From assembly GCF_900602065.1 (NCBI RefSeq), contig NZ_UWFN01000043.1, positions 1 to 64,000 of the forward strand: DNA of 64,000 nucleotides, written 5' to 3'. This DNA is from Pseudomonas viridiflava. Lineage in GTDB: Bacteria > Pseudomonadota > Gammaproteobacteria > Pseudomonadales > Pseudomonadaceae. Positions 36,908-46,451 of the stretch are shown here, piece after piece (position 1 is the first letter of the stretch; every line of letters starts with the position of its first letter). A model generated the notes under the pieces. It was not told where the DNA came from. It saw only the letters and a program-made list of their open reading frames with translations, and did no database searches. Position numbers and translations under genes: made by a program.

Positions 36908-37327
36908 TCAGCCCGGTGCGTTGGTCGGTGGTTCACGGTCGGCAGGGTGATTGACGCCATCGCTGGTCTTCACCTGCCCCAGGTCATAAGGATTCACGCC
37001 TTCGAGGCAGCCAACGTTGTAGCCGTATTGGTCCGATGAGGAGCGTCTTTGGTGATGGGTGTAGATACCGCAGTTGCCGCAGAAATAATGCTGTGCCGTC
37101 CGGGTGTTGAACTGATAAAGCTTGAGCTGGCTCTGGCCTTGAATAACCTTGATACCGTCCAGCGCAACTGTGGCAACGATGGCACCTTTACGGCGGCACA
37201 TCGAACAATCACAACGCCTGGGGTCGACAATGCCATTCGGTAAATCCAGCTCCAGCACCACCGCGCCGCAATGACAGGCTGCGCGGTGTTTGGGTTTGAT
37301 TTCAGTGGGGCCGACTTTCTTGATCAT
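36908..37327 (-). CDS. GFA family zinc protein
   Basis: A 139-residue member of the glutathione-dependent formaldehyde-activating (Gfa/CENP-V) family. Zinc ligands are in order: C18 and C20 (CHCG), C39, C41 and C44 (CDCSMC), C83 and C86 (CGNC), a complete set. AGGAGG lies 8 nt before the ATG at 37327. Most relatives have no proven reaction with formaldehyde, so I keep the family name only. Single gene. Confidence 0.9.
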   Translation of the reverse strand: MIKKVGPTEIKPKHRAACHCGAVVLELDLPNGIVDPRRCDCSMCRRKGAIVATVALDGIKVIQGQSQLKLYQFNTRTAQHYFCGNCGIYTHHQRRSSSDQYGYNVGCLEGVNPYDLGQVKTSDGVNHPADREPPTNAPG

Positions 37328-37446
37328 GGGCTGTTCCTCCTGAGGCAATTCAACAGGGTAGCCGTTTAGGGGGAGTGGTGCATATGTTGGCCAGCAGGCA
37401 CCATTTCCGCGAACTCGTTACAAGGAGGCCGGTATACCGCTGGACT

Positions 37447-37535
37447 TGTGGGAGCAGAGCTTGCTCGCGATAAGACAGAATTCGATAGACCTGATATCTG
37501 CAGCGGTCTTATCGCGAGCAAGCTCTGCTCCCACA
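37447..37535. repeat. REP pair
   Basis: TGTGGGAGCAGAGCTTGCTC and its complement GAGCAAGCTCTGCTCCCACA enclose ~45 nt; arms are near-perfect over about 28 nt. The rest of 37328-37621 shows nothing. Confidence 0.85.
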
Positions 37536-37621
37536 TGAAATGCATTCCAACTCAAAGCTTCCGAAGGACGCTGGACTTCTGTGGATGCATGCCCGCGATA
37601 CAGGCGCCGCGACTCTACAGG

Positions 37622-38518
37622 TCAGGTATCAACTCGCGGGCAAACGTTGCCCAGCAACGGCAGGCTCGCCAGCATATTTTTCAGCGCCAGTGCATCCCAG
37701 GGCAGATGCTCTGCAACACCGATTCCGACCACATCCACGACGCTTGCCACATCGCGCAACAGACGCACGACCTGATCCATGGTCATCTTGCCTTGAGCGA
37801 TACCTTCGAACGTATCAACCGGAACGTCGGGTTTGGCGAAAAGCAGAGAGCGGAAGATGCTCGGGTCCAGCACATCGAGGTCGAGGTGAATGGCCAGATG
37901 CCTGGCTCCAGTCTCCTTGAGCCATTTCAGCACCGGCTCGCTGGTGTTCGCCAGGTCTGCAGGGCTCGCGCTGCGCAGGCCGAGGCGCTCGATGGTTGCC
38001 GTTTCGACATCCATGGTTTGCTGCAGGCCGGCGTACATGACATTCGCGGGTTTCAGCGGACGCGTCACTGCGCGGGCAAAGTCCGGATCGCCCTCACCCA
38101 GAAGATTGCCCAGCACCATGGCATGTGCGTGTTCGAATTCTTTGGGGGGCAGCACGTCCGGATGGGCATCAACCCATAGCACCGCCAGATCGCCGCCGTA
38201 GCGTTCGTTGAGATAGGCGAACGGGGCAAGGTCGACCAGGCAGTCGCCCCCCAGAACAATCATGCGGTCAGGTTGATGTTTCTCGATCAGTCGCTGTGCA
38301 TGACTCAATTGCTCAAGCAAGACCTGGCGAGCAACGATACCGTTTTCATTTTTTAGCGGTTTGCCATCTGGCTTCGCGACACGCACTTCCTCTACGGGGC
38401 CATTTGCCTCTGGGGCGAGCCATGACAGCAGTTGGGCGCCGAAGAAGTACGGAGCATTGTTGCCGCCTTGCCATTGAGGAAATAACAGGCGCAGGGTTTT
38501 ATCCGGGGCGTTAGCCAT
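37622..38518 (-). CDS. Arginase/agmatinase-fold protein
   Basis: A 298-residue member of the ureohydrolase fold, which cleaves guanidino or similar groups with two manganese ions. Metal motifs present are GGDC, DAHPD and LDLDVLD, plus HAHAM near the substrate site. The first motif has cysteine where arginase has histidine (GGDH), as in some other branches, so substrate cannot be predicted. Start at 38518 chosen because GGTGA lies 5 nt upstream; 38551 would add eleven residues. The AraC gene just upstream on the same strand is the likely regulator. Confidence 0.85.
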   Translation of the reverse strand: MANAPDKTLRLLFPQWQGGNNAPYFFGAQLLSWLAPEANGPVEEVRVAKPDGKPLKNENGIVARQVLLEQLSHAQRLIEKHQPDRMIVLGGDCLVDLAPFAYLNERYGGDLAVLWVDAHPDVLPPKEFEHAHAMVLGNLLGEGDPDFARAVTRPLKPANVMYAGLQQTMDVETATIERLGLRSASPADLANTSEPVLKWLKETGARHLAIHLDLDVLDPSIFRSLLFAKPDVPVDTFEGIAQGKMTMDQVVRLLRDVASVVDVVGIGVAEHLPWDALALKNMLASLPLLGNVCPRVDT

Positions 38519-38663
38519 GTTTTCACCATCGGGTTGGCTAAGTTGAATCATTGATTGCTTTCAGTCGGCGCGAGTTTCAGTGGGCGCTATTGATGGTGCG
38601 CGTGAAAGAAGAGGGTCGCTTTGCCGTAAATGCCAGGTGCTGTGCTCAGAATGCCAAGTGGGA

Positions 38664-39593
38664 TCAGGCCTGATGCAGCAACTGCCGGGGGGAGATGCCA
38701 TAGGCTTGTTTGAAGGCCCGGCTGAAGTGCGAGAGGTTGCTGAAACCAAAGCTCAATGCGGCATCGCTGACGTGCGTGAACGACTTTTTCAGCAGGGCAT
38801 CATGACAAGCGCAAAGTCGCTGCTGCCACAGCCAGCGAATAACCGTGGTTCCTTCTGTGGCGAAGAGTCTGTTCAATGTTCTGGGCGACATGTGCACCGC
38901 GTTGCAGATGCTTTCTACGCTCAACCCGATCTGGCTGAGGTTTGACAAAATGTGCTGTTTCACCCCAGCAAGCTGCTTGTGCCGGTGTGATGCTTGCTTA
39001 GGCGTTTCGGAGCCGTAGGCTGTCTCGAAGGCGCTGGACAGCACATCCAGCAGCGCGCCATTGAGCCGATCGCTGATCGCAGCGTTTGGGGTTTCGGCCT
39101 GCCACATCTCCAGCAGCATCGATTGGGCAAGGCCGCCTAGCGGGGAGTGGCTGCCCAGTGTCCGGCTTAAAAAGCGTTCGTACTGAGGAATATGAGTCAG
39201 CAACAGCGAGCGAGGCACCGCGAGCACTATCTGATCGTCGCCAGCGGGCAGGCTGCAGGTGAAGGGTTGAGCGCTGTCGTATAAAACGATGTCTCCAGGG
39301 CATTGACGCGAAGTCCTGCCTGACTGGCTGATGTAAGCCTCAGAGCACAAGGTAAGGGTCAGGAAAAGCGTGCCGTTGCCACGATCGTCTCGAGGCCGCT
39401 TGTACTCCACCGGCATGGATTTAATCCGGCTGAACAACACACTGCCTTTGGTCGCAACGTCCAGTGAGCCGTCGAACAGTTCATTCGTTAACTGGCGGTT
39501 TTTTGTGGGCGTATAAGTCGAGCAGACGACATCTTGCCAATAATCGAAACGTTCCTTCGCTTCAAGATGTGCAGTGGGAAAGACAATCGCCAT
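38664..39593 (-). CDS. AraC family transcriptional regulator
   Basis: A 309-residue activator. The C-terminal ~100 residues hold the two helix-turn-helix motifs (SVESICNAVHMSPRTLNRLF and VSDAALSFGFSNLSHFSRAFKQ when read in parts, ending GISPRQLL). The N-terminal part with KERFDYWQDVVC and SRCPGDIVLYDSAQPF-like blocks is the AraC-binding-like domain. The ATG at 39593 has GGAG upstream. It lies directly upstream of the arginase-fold gene, and its own 5' region abuts the end of a truncated LacI gene. Confidence 0.9.
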   Translation of the reverse strand: MAIVFPTAHLEAKERFDYWQDVVCSTYTPTKNRQLTNELFDGSLDVATKGSVLFSRIKSMPVEYKRPRDDRGNGTLFLTLTLCSEAYISQSGRTSRQCPGDIVLYDSAQPFTCSLPAGDDQIVLAVPRSLLLTHIPQYERFLSRTLGSHSPLGGLAQSMLLEMWQAETPNAAISDRLNGALLDVLSSAFETAYGSETPKQASHRHKQLAGVKQHILSNLSQIGLSVESICNAVHMSPRTLNRLFATEGTTVIRWLWQQRLCACHDALLKKSFTHVSDAALSFGFSNLSHFSRAFKQAYGISPRQLLHQA

Positions 39594-39685
39594 GGGCGCT
39601 CCGGTAAACAAGCCGACAAAACTTCGCAAATCACCGTATCAGATATTCGGCGGAGTGGAAGCGTGCGGCGACACGGTGTAACCGG

Positions 39686-40117
39686 ATCGGGTCTGCGGCC
39701 CAGAATAGCCTCCAGCAAGGCTTCTTCTTTCTCGGGCGAGTAGCCTGTCGGGCCCAGAAGCGACTGATAACCCGCATCGGTCAGGCGGTCCATCATCGCC
39801 TGCACAGCCGTGGCAAAAATCGAATGGGAGATGGTCGGAAGAAGTATCGCGACCAGCTTGCTTTTGCTGGTTGCCAGGCTGCCGGCCAGCAGATTCGGGA
39901 CGTAGCCCATCGTCCTGACGAACTCAAGCACGTGAGCACGGGTCGCGTCGCTGACCAATTCAGGCCGGTTAATGGCGCGCGAGACGGTGATGGGCGATAC
40001 GCCTGCAGCTTTCGCGACATCGATCACGGTGACCGGCATATCCGCCGCGTCTGCCGGGTCCACAAGCTCCCTTCTTGATTTCCTTGCCACTGTTTTCCCG
40101 CGTGCTTTTTGTTGCAT
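39686..40117 (-). pseudogene. Truncated LacI family regulator
   Basis: From the ATG at 40117 the frame shows a LacI-type helix-turn-helix (VTVIDVAKAAGVSPITVSRA), the hinge region and the first part of the effector domain (LVAILLPTISHSIFATAVQ, GYSPEKEEALLEAILGRRPD). Homology stops at about 39686, where a full LacI protein would go on for some 200 residues. The frame continues with unrelated residues to a stop at 39488, inside the AraC gene. It looks like a gene cut by a deletion or insertion. The DNA-binding part might still be made, but I treat it as dead. Confidence 0.75.
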
Positions 40118-40909
40118 TTGAAGGGGAGGGAGGCAGGCTCTGGACCTGTGCCGACATTCGTTGATCCCCAGATGAGCGCGGTGTACGAAACGAGGCGGAA
40201 TCCAGCAAACAAGCATGCTTGCAGGGGGGGAGCGTGAGCATGTGCTCGTTTTGGGGCCAAGTGTGTAATTGCGTGGACTTGGCCAATCATTTGCGTTGGG
40301 TTTGACTAGCAGACTACGTGTTCTATAGCGGCAGAAATCGGTCAGAAGCGGACGGTGACCGCATATCGAAAGGCGAGCTGGAAAGTCGAATGCGCGAAGT
40401 CTAATTGGTATGCGGGGCGTACGAGCAGGTGCGCACGCCCCACACGCTTAAGCATTAGTCCCGAATGTGCCCCCCTCTCCATGGCTGTCAAAGGTAAATA
40501 ATCGGGAACGGGCCCGATATTCATGCTATAGGGGAGCCTAGACTGACTCTGGTGGCAGCAAACTGCCCATGGGCGATAACAGCCTGTAAACTCCCTCCGT
40601 GGTTGGCCTGTATCAGGACAGCAACGCTACGAGCGCCGCTAGTTCAGTACGTCATCCAGCCCTTCAGGGCTGCAGTTGATCCAATCGGGAAATGCACCGG
40701 AGCACCTTTTGATGGTGCAGCACCCTGAAACGCTGCCCAAAACTCATGCTGGCTGTTTCGATAGCACAATGCGTAGGCGTTGTGCATGAGCTGGAAGGGG
40801 CTTTCGGTTAGAGTAAGTGGGAGAGGATATAGTAGAGGTCATTCGAAGCGAATTAGACTTACCGGCCGAAAGTGCCTCTCATCAACATGTGGGCTGAAAG
40901 GAGTGCGTA
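40118..40909. other. Gene debris region
   Basis: About 790 nt without a complete gene. On the minus strand 40342-40524 encodes a tail FQLAFRYAVTVRF with a terminal Phe and alternating aromatics or valines, which looks like the C-terminal beta-signal of an outer-membrane barrel; the rest of such a gene is gone. Also minus, 40644-40787 is a 47-residue frame (MHNAYALCYRNSQHEFW..., ending STAALKGWMTY) that I do not recognise. Near 40829 TATAGT may be the -10 of the following cassette. Confidence 0.4.
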
Positions 40910-41548
40910 ATGCTAAATGACTGCGTTTTTTGTCGTGAACTGCAAGGAGCCCGAGACACCAATTTTGCTCGGCTCTATCCGGAGCTCCGTAGTAGGGTCA
41001 TAGCAGAAACTGAATCGTTTGTTGCATTCCCTTGTATCGGTCAGCTTGTAGAGGGGCACTTTTTAGTCGTCCCGCGAGATCATGATTGCACTTTGGCTCA
41101 GGCCCGCGGCCGAATCGTGTCTGCAGGAATCGAGCTGACAGCTTTGCTTAACTCTGCCCATGAGGCGTTAGGGCGGCGGCTTAGTGACAGCCTTCTTTTT
41201 GAACATGGTGCACTGAGCGCTAGCGATGGCGGATGCGGGATTTACCACGCGCATCTGCACGTGTTACCGAATGCAGGGCACATCAATGGTCGCAGCTTTA
41301 TTGAAAGCACTAGCAGCTTCGAAAGCGCGTCATTGGAGCTGCTCTATGAGGGCATTCCTCATAAGCAACCCTATGCATTGGTGGGGAGTGCTGAACACGG
41401 TTTTACGAGCTGGAACCTCACCGAACCCCTCCCCAGCCAAACGCTTCGAAAGAAGGTCGCAGCAGCGCTAGAGATTGGCGAGTGGGATTGGCGACAGGCT
41501 GGTCGAGAAGTATCCCTGCTGAAGTCACTGGAAGGAATTAATCCATGA
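40910..41548 (+). CDS. HIT family protein
   Basis: A 212-residue protein with the histidine-triad motif HAHLHVLP (113-120), which binds a nucleotide phosphate and usually supports hydrolysis or transfer of nucleoside monophosphate. An N-terminal pair C5/C8 (DCVFC) may bind zinc with later histidines, as in other HIT proteins. The ~90 residues after the triad are unusual for small HIT enzymes. AAAGGAG precedes the ATG. It is the first gene of a three-gene cassette; its stop overlaps the kinase start by 4 nt (ATGA). Substrate unknown. Confidence 0.82.
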   Translation: MLNDCVFCRELQGARDTNFARLYPELRSRVIAETESFVAFPCIGQLVEGHFLVVPRDHDCTLAQARGRIVSAGIELTALLNSAHEALGRRLSDSLLFEHGALSASDGGCGIYHAHLHVLPNAGHINGRSFIESTSSFESASLELLYEGIPHKQPYALVGSAEHGFTSWNLTEPLPSQTLRKKVAAALEIGEWDWRQAGREVSLLKSLEGINP

Positions 41549-42804
41549 CTTCCGACATGCAAGATGTCGAATCTTTGATAAAATTCGAGTATCGATTTAA
41601 AGAGAATCTGAAGCAGCATCGCGAAGATTTAGCAGACCGTAAGCACCTCATGGTTGAGTTTACGAAAAGATACTTAGGCGATGCACCAGATGAAACAGAA
41701 CTCGAGAGCGTAACACTCTTTCCGGTAGAACGGGCTGGTAAAAGCGGCAGCGAAGTATTTTATCTTGATGTAAGAATTAAGAACTTGGATTACCCCAGGC
41801 GTTTCATTGCGAAATTTCAAAATATCAAAAATACAAAAAGAGAGCATGCGTCTGCATTTAAAGCAAGCACGGCTCAAATGGCAACTGCAGTAACGAAATA
41901 CGAGTTACTTGATAAAGACCTTGGTATGCTGATCTGCGATCTGGCGCGGGTGGGCAATCACATAGAATTCCGCAATTTCTTTCTAAGCGATACCAGCACG
42001 GAGAGTTGTGAAAGTGCCCTTGTTTCAGCGTTCAAATTTATAGGGAAAAATCCCAATCCAACAGCTCCGGAGGAGTATCTATTTTATAGCGACTATAAGA
42101 GGTACGTGGAGCGATCTGCCATGCCGCTTGAACGCCTAAAGGCGATGCGAGGTGGGCAGGTGACTAACATTGGTCTTCAGAAGGTTGCGCAAGAAATAGT
42201 TAAATATCATGATGATATTCTAGCGGCGTTCAATTTTAAGATCGTGCCGTATCTTGTTCATGGAGACTTACACGCTCGTAATTTGATGGTCAATTCTGAG
42301 GATCCTACCCGGACGGAGCTGATTGATTTTGGATGGGTGAACTACGGGCATCCGGCCAAGGATTTTGTCCTTATGGAAGCTACGCTGAAATTTATGCTGC
42401 TCCATGAATTTTTGGCTGGCTTAACAAAGAAAAATAAAATCTCGCTGCATCTTTCCGTAGCCGCCTATGAGCGGTTCGAAGATTTTCTATGTGACCACGG
42501 ATTGCAACTTCCAGAGGTGGACGATTTCAAGTGCTTCCTCCTTAAGCTAGGCGAGCTTCATGAGCTTCAAAAAGATGCGCTCGTTCGTGTATACACTTGC
42601 TTGAGAGTTGTTCGAAACTCAGCTAATGAGTTGCTGAACCAATACTGTAATGAGTATATGGAGGACGAGCATAAATCTGCAGAACGTCACTATTTTGTAA
42701 GTCTTTTTTTAGTCGTACTTGGGCTGAGCAGTATGTCGGAAATGGAACCGATATGGACCTTGCTTGGGCTGCAAAAGATGGGCGCCAAAATATGGAGCAG
42801 CTAG
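41545..42804 (+). CDS. APH-type (aminoglycoside phosphotransferase fold) kinase
   Basis: A 419-residue kinase-like protein. Catalytic loop HGDLHARN is at 239-246 and the metal-binding DFG at 261-263; a glycine-rich segment ERAGKSGSEV (62-71), K90 in FIAKF and E100 fit the N-lobe. It may phosphorylate a small molecule; similar kinases also occur in bacterial conflict systems described as ternary-complex-associated domains. The DNA is markedly AT-rich: sampled lines at 41761 and 42241 are 35% and 43% GC. It overlaps both neighbours, so the three genes are translated together. Function not known. Confidence 0.8.
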   Translation: MTSDMQDVESLIKFEYRFKENLKQHREDLADRKHLMVEFTKRYLGDAPDETELESVTLFPVERAGKSGSEVFYLDVRIKNLDYPRRFIAKFQNIKNTKREHASAFKASTAQMATAVTKYELLDKDLGMLICDLARVGNHIEFRNFFLSDTSTESCESALVSAFKFIGKNPNPTAPEEYLFYSDYKRYVERSAMPLERLKAMRGGQVTNIGLQKVAQEIVKYHDDILAAFNFKIVPYLVHGDLHARNLMVNSEDPTRTELIDFGWVNYGHPAKDFVLMEATLKFMLLHEFLAGLTKKNKISLHLSVAAYERFEDFLCDHGLQLPEVDDFKCFLLKLGELHELQKDALVRVYTCLRVVRNSANELLNQYCNEYMEDEHKSAERHYFVSLFLVVLGLSSMSEMEPIWTLLGLQKMGAKIWSS

Positions 42805-43850
42805 AGCCAACCGTTTCTGATCTCGGTGAAATTCGCCTCCTCCAAGAGGTGATTTTGCCTGACGTGTCCGGGAATCAAAGCTCGCAAAATGACGACTGTG
42901 CGCTTCTCCAGGTTCCGCAAGGGACACTGCTGTGGTCAATGGATCCGTGCCCAACCCCTGTTGCAGACTGGTTCGGCAAAGCCTCGCCAGAAGTTTGGGG
43001 CTGCTATACCGCAGCAATAAACCTCTCTGACATTGCAGCATCAGGGGGCCGGCCGATCGGCATGCTTGTATCAATGGAAATGCCTGACGATACCGCTGTT
43101 TCTTTCGTTCGTGGTTTTCAAGCTGGGCTGATGGCTACATTGAAAGACGCAGGTGCGAAGCTACTTGGTGGAAACGTGAAGAGTGCTAAGAGATTTTCCG
43201 CTACTGGAACAATTCTTGGCGCCGCCGGTGATAGAGCAGTTACCAGAAAGATTGAGAGCCCGCTTATCACAGCATATTTAGTTGGCCCGAGCGGGGCATT
43301 TTGGTCATCCGTTGTGGCAAATTTCTTTGGCGCCTCGGGTCTTTCTGCCCCGACACAGCAGTACCTGGATAACGCTCTTTGTTTTCCTCGCCCTCAGGTA
43401 GAAGCCGGTATAGCTCTTGGTCGCCTGCCATTTTCTATCGCTTGCATGGACTGTTCAGACGGACCAGCCAATGCAATGTATCAACTGTCTCAGTTGAACA
43501 GGCTGGATCTTACCCTCTTCGCAGACCCTGACTGGTCGCTATCTGAAGAGTTAATTTTGTTTCTCTCCGGGAAAGGGATTTCACTCGAGAATGCCTGCTA
43601 TAGCTTCGGAGATTGGCAGCTAGCATGCCTAGTACCAGATGAGTTCTGCGTGCTCTTCGAGAGCGCTTTGAGCCATTTCTCGCTAACAAAGCTTGGTCGG
43701 GGCCGCGAAGGTACCGGCCACGTAACCGTCGAAGATGGTCGGACGTTACAGCTCAGCGGGCTGAACCAGAATTTTCAAGGTGGCTACAACTCCATCTATA
43801 AAGTTGAGGATCTGATCGAGCGGTACCTTCGACGACCCATATTTGGATAA
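42753..43850 (+). CDS. ThiL/AIR-synthase-like protein
   Basis: A 365-residue protein with the PurM/ThiL layout: NDDCALL (47-52, ThiL GDDAA), the block AAINLSDIAASGGRPIG (88-103), LLGGNVKSAKRFSATGTILG (parts of 138-156) and MDCSDGPANAM. ThiL phosphorylates thiamine phosphate; its GGDT motif is GGNV here, so the metal site differs and normal thiamine kinase activity is doubtful. The start is uncertain: 42753 overlaps the kinase gene by 52 nt, an ATG at 42792 by 13 nt. Third gene of the HIT-kinase cassette. A housekeeping thiL would normally sit in the ribD/nusB region, not here. Confidence 0.78.
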   Translation: MDLAWAAKDGRQNMEQLEPTVSDLGEIRLLQEVILPDVSGNQSSQNDDCALLQVPQGTLLWSMDPCPTPVADWFGKASPEVWGCYTAAINLSDIAASGGRPIGMLVSMEMPDDTAVSFVRGFQAGLMATLKDAGAKLLGGNVKSAKRFSATGTILGAAGDRAVTRKIESPLITAYLVGPSGAFWSSVVANFFGASGLSAPTQQYLDNALCFPRPQVEAGIALGRLPFSIACMDCSDGPANAMYQLSQLNRLDLTLFADPDWSLSEELILFLSGKGISLENACYSFGDWQLACLVPDEFCVLFESALSHFSLTKLGRGREGTGHVTVEDGRTLQLSGLNQNFQGGYNSIYKVEDLIERYLRRPIFG

Positions 43851-44210
43851 CGTGCAAAACTGATCGCCACTATCACATGTGTTCGCTGGTCGCGCTTTTT
43901 TTTGCTGCCGGTTTCCTGAAGTCACGCCTGATTTTTTCAAGGTCCACCGTCTGCTATTGGCCGACTCCTGCTAGTCAGGAAGACGCACCATGCTGGTCAA
44001 GTCCGATGTATTCGCATGGTAAGGTCGAATTCAAATGGGTGGTCAAGTGGAACGTAATTCCCCAACCAGTCTCACGCTGTAGCAACCATTCGCTGTTGCC
44101 ACCCCCTGACATCGTCTAACCACGCTTTTCATCGCGTGCTAATTTATCTCCAGATTAAAAACACCCGTCCATCAAAGGCTCTGCCCGGTCGAGTCCTATT
44201 GGAGATTTTC
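43851..44210. other. Non-coding gap after the cassette
   Basis: An open frame at 43877-44119 is not gene-like in composition. A T8 run at 43897-43905 might end the cassette transcript, but no clear stem precedes it. I recognise nothing else. Confidence 0.35.
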
Positions 44211-45038
44211 ATGACACAAGCAACCCAACAAGGCCTCGCCCTGCGCTACGGCGATGCAGATACAAACACAGCGATCCCCGAAAACTGGAACCCAATTCTT
44301 GACCAACTGGTAAACCATCGCAGCGTCCGCGCTTTCAACGACAAGCCACTGCCTGAAGGAACGCTTGAGGCGTTGATCGCAGCAGCGCAGTCAGCGGCTA
44401 CGTCATCAAATCTACAAGTCTGGAGCGTGATCGCCATCCAGGATCCGTCGCGCAAGGCGCTTCTCGCGGAATTTGCCGGTAATCAGGCCTACATTCGCCA
44501 GGCGCCGCTGTTCCTGGTCTGGCTCGCCGACCTCTCCAGAGTTTCCCGAGTGGCGGAACGCGCTGGCGTCGAGCTCCAGGCGTTGCCTTATATCGAGAGT
44601 CTGTTGTTGGGCACTATCGACGCGTCGTTGGCGGCCCAGAACGCGGTGGTTGCACTGGAGTCGATGGGACTGGGCAGCGTTTATATCGGTGCAATACGCA
44701 ATGACATCAAAAGTGTCGCGAAGGAGTTGGAGCTGCCACCTCAGGTGTACCCGGTGTTTGGCATGTGTGTGGGTTATCCCGACGCTGAACGTCCGGCACA
44801 GGTAAAACCGCGCTTGCCCCAGGCGGCGGTCTTGCACCACGAGCGCTACAGCGCGGAGTCGGAACAGTCCTCGGTAGAGCAATATGATCAGCGCCTCGGC
44901 GCTTTTTATCAGCAGGAGGGGATGAAGGCTGCGGGCTGGTCGGAGCAAGTCGTGAATCGCTTGCGCAATATTTCCAGCCTGCATGGGCGTGAAGAATTGG
45001 TCAGGGCGTTGCAGCAGTTGGGTTTCGGCCTGCGCTAG
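44211..45038 (+). CDS. NADPH-dependent nitroreductase, NfsA/Frp type
   Basis: A 275-residue FMN oxidoreductase of the NfsA group. HRSVRAFNDKPLPEGTLEAL is the FMN-binding start, followed by AAQSAATSSNLQ, LLGTIDASLAAQNAVVALESMGLGSVYIGAIRN and MCVGYPD. It would reduce nitro compounds, quinones or FMN with NADPH in the cytoplasm. GGAG lies 6 nt before the ATG at 44211. It converges with the metal sensor kinase gene with about 20 nt between stops. Confidence 0.9.
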   Translation: MTQATQQGLALRYGDADTNTAIPENWNPILDQLVNHRSVRAFNDKPLPEGTLEALIAAAQSAATSSNLQVWSVIAIQDPSRKALLAEFAGNQAYIRQAPLFLVWLADLSRVSRVAERAGVELQALPYIESLLLGTIDASLAAQNAVVALESMGLGSVYIGAIRNDIKSVAKELELPPQVYPVFGMCVGYPDAERPAQVKPRLPQAAVLHHERYSAESEQSSVEQYDQRLGAFYQQEGMKAAGWSEQVVNRLRNISSLHGREELVRALQQLGFGLR

Positions 45039-45059
45039 CAGGCACGGCTTGCTGATGAC

Positions 45060-46451
45060 TTACTTCGCTCGCGGAAAAACCAGCCTGAACGTCGTGGTCC
45101 GTTCCAGCTCGCTTTCTACCGTTACCCGACCCTGATGGACGCTCATGATCGAGCGAACAATCGCCAACCCCAGACCGGTGCCGCCCTGTTGCCGCGAACG
45201 GCTGGCGTGTACCCGGTAGAAACGGTCAAACAGGCGCGGCAAGTGCTCGGCTTCGATGCCTTCGCCCGCGTTGCTCACAGCAACGGTTACCTCGTCGGCG
45301 TGGCTGTCGAGGATGACCTTTACTGTGCTGCCGGGTGTGCCGTGGCGGATGGCGTTGGAGATTAGATTAGAGATCGCCCGCTGGATCATCAGTCGTTCTC
45401 CCAGCGTTGTGGCGCTGCCTTGAACCACCAGCGACATCTCTTTTTCTTCTGCCGACAGGGCAAACAGCTCGGCGACCTTGCTGGCTTCCTCCTCCAGATC
45501 GACTGTGGTGAAGGCCAATAGCGTTGAGGGTTGGCTCACGCTGGCCAGAAACAGCATCTGCGAGACCATCCGCGATAAACGCTCAAGCTCTTCAGTGCAC
45601 GACTCCAGCGCTTGTTTGTATTCCTCGGGTGGCCGTTCTCTGGACAACGTCACTTGCGCCTTGCCCATCAGGTTGTTCATCGGCGAGCGCAGTTCATGGG
45701 CCAGATCATCGGAAAACTGCGCCAGTTGCTGAATGTCCTCAGCCAGCCGGTTGAGCATGATATTGACGGCGTGGGCCAGGTCGCGGAGTTCGTCAGGCAG
45801 CCCGGCGGCTTTCATGCGGTGTGATAAATCCCGGGCTGATACCTTGTGCGCAACCTTGCGAAAGGCGCGTAGCGGTCTCAACCCGCGATGTACGATCCAC
45901 CACGCGCAACCGCCCACCAGCAGCAGGATAAGCGGCAAGGCAATGAGCGTGGATTTCACATAGGCGCCGAGCAGCAGCGCATCGCTTTCTCTGTCGAGGG
46001 CGAGCAGTACCAGGACCGTCTGGCCGCCTTTCAGACGTACATGTTTGTCGGCAATCAGTATTTCGTGTCCTGCTGCCGATTCCACTCGCTGGAACTGGCC
46101 CTGACTTTCCCCGGCGACGGGGAGGGGGAGAACCATTTGCTCGTCCTCACCCAGGCTAAGCAGTCGTTTTCCAGAAGCGCTCGTGTCGAAGATCGCCAGG
46201 GTGAGGTCGTCATGACCGACTATCTGGTCACGCAGGTGGTGCGGGGCCAACACGACGTCCGCCGGGGCGTTGAAGCCTTCGGAGAGGCTGTGCTCGATCT
46301 GCTCCAGTTTTTCCTTCAGGCCGTTTCTCGCACGCAAATCCAGCTGGTGGGAAATGGAGGCGTAGGCAAACGCTGCCATGACCAATACCAGCACAGCACT
46401 CATTGCGGTGACGGCAAGGCCCAGCCGAGTGGAAAGACGCGTGGGTTTCAT
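45060..46451 (-). CDS. czcS: Heavy-metal sensor histidine kinase CzcS
   Basis: A 463-residue membrane kinase. Helix 1 is at about 10-33, a periplasmic sensor domain follows, helix 2 is at about 165-187, then HAMP, the phospho-acceptor box [16 protein letters not shown] and the ATP-binding blocks [10 protein letters not shown] and GGTGLGLAI. Heavy-metal sensor kinases of the CzcS/CopS/IrlS family phosphorylate the paired OmpR-type regulator, whose gene overlaps by 4 nt upstream. The divergent czcCBA genes define its role in zinc, cadmium or cobalt response. Confidence 0.92.
   Translation of the reverse strand: MKPTRLSTRLGLAVTAMSAVLVLVMAAFAYASISHQLDLRARNGLKEKLEQIEHSLSEGFNAPADVVLAPHHLRDQIVGHDDLTLAIFDTSASGKRLLSLGEDEQMVLPLPVAGESQGQFQRVESAAGHEILIADKHVRLKGGQTVLVLLALDRESDALLLGAYVKSTLIALPLILLLVGGCAWWIVHRGLRPLRAFRKVAHKVSARDLSHRMKAAGLPDELRDLAHAVNIMLNRLAEDIQQLAQFSDDLAHELRSPMNNLMGKAQVTLSRERPPEEYKQALESCTEELERLSRMVSQMLFLASVSQPSTLLAFTTVDLEEEASKVAELFALSAEEKEMSLVVQGSATTLGERLMIQRAISNLISNAIRHGTPGSTVKVILDSHADEVTVAVSNAGEGIEAEHLPRLFDRFYRVHASRSRQQGGTGLGLAIVRSIMSVHQGRVTVESELERTTTFRLVFPRAK

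Noticed and set aside
41545..42804. Calling the kinase an aminoglycoside-resistance gene
   Set aside because: Only the fold-level motifs match; its long N-terminal part and the HIT/ThiL partners are not those of known resistance kinases.
43877..44119. Open frame of 80 codons after the ThiL-like gene
   Set aside because: No ribosome-binding site and residue composition rich in Cys, Trp and Pro unlike real small proteins.
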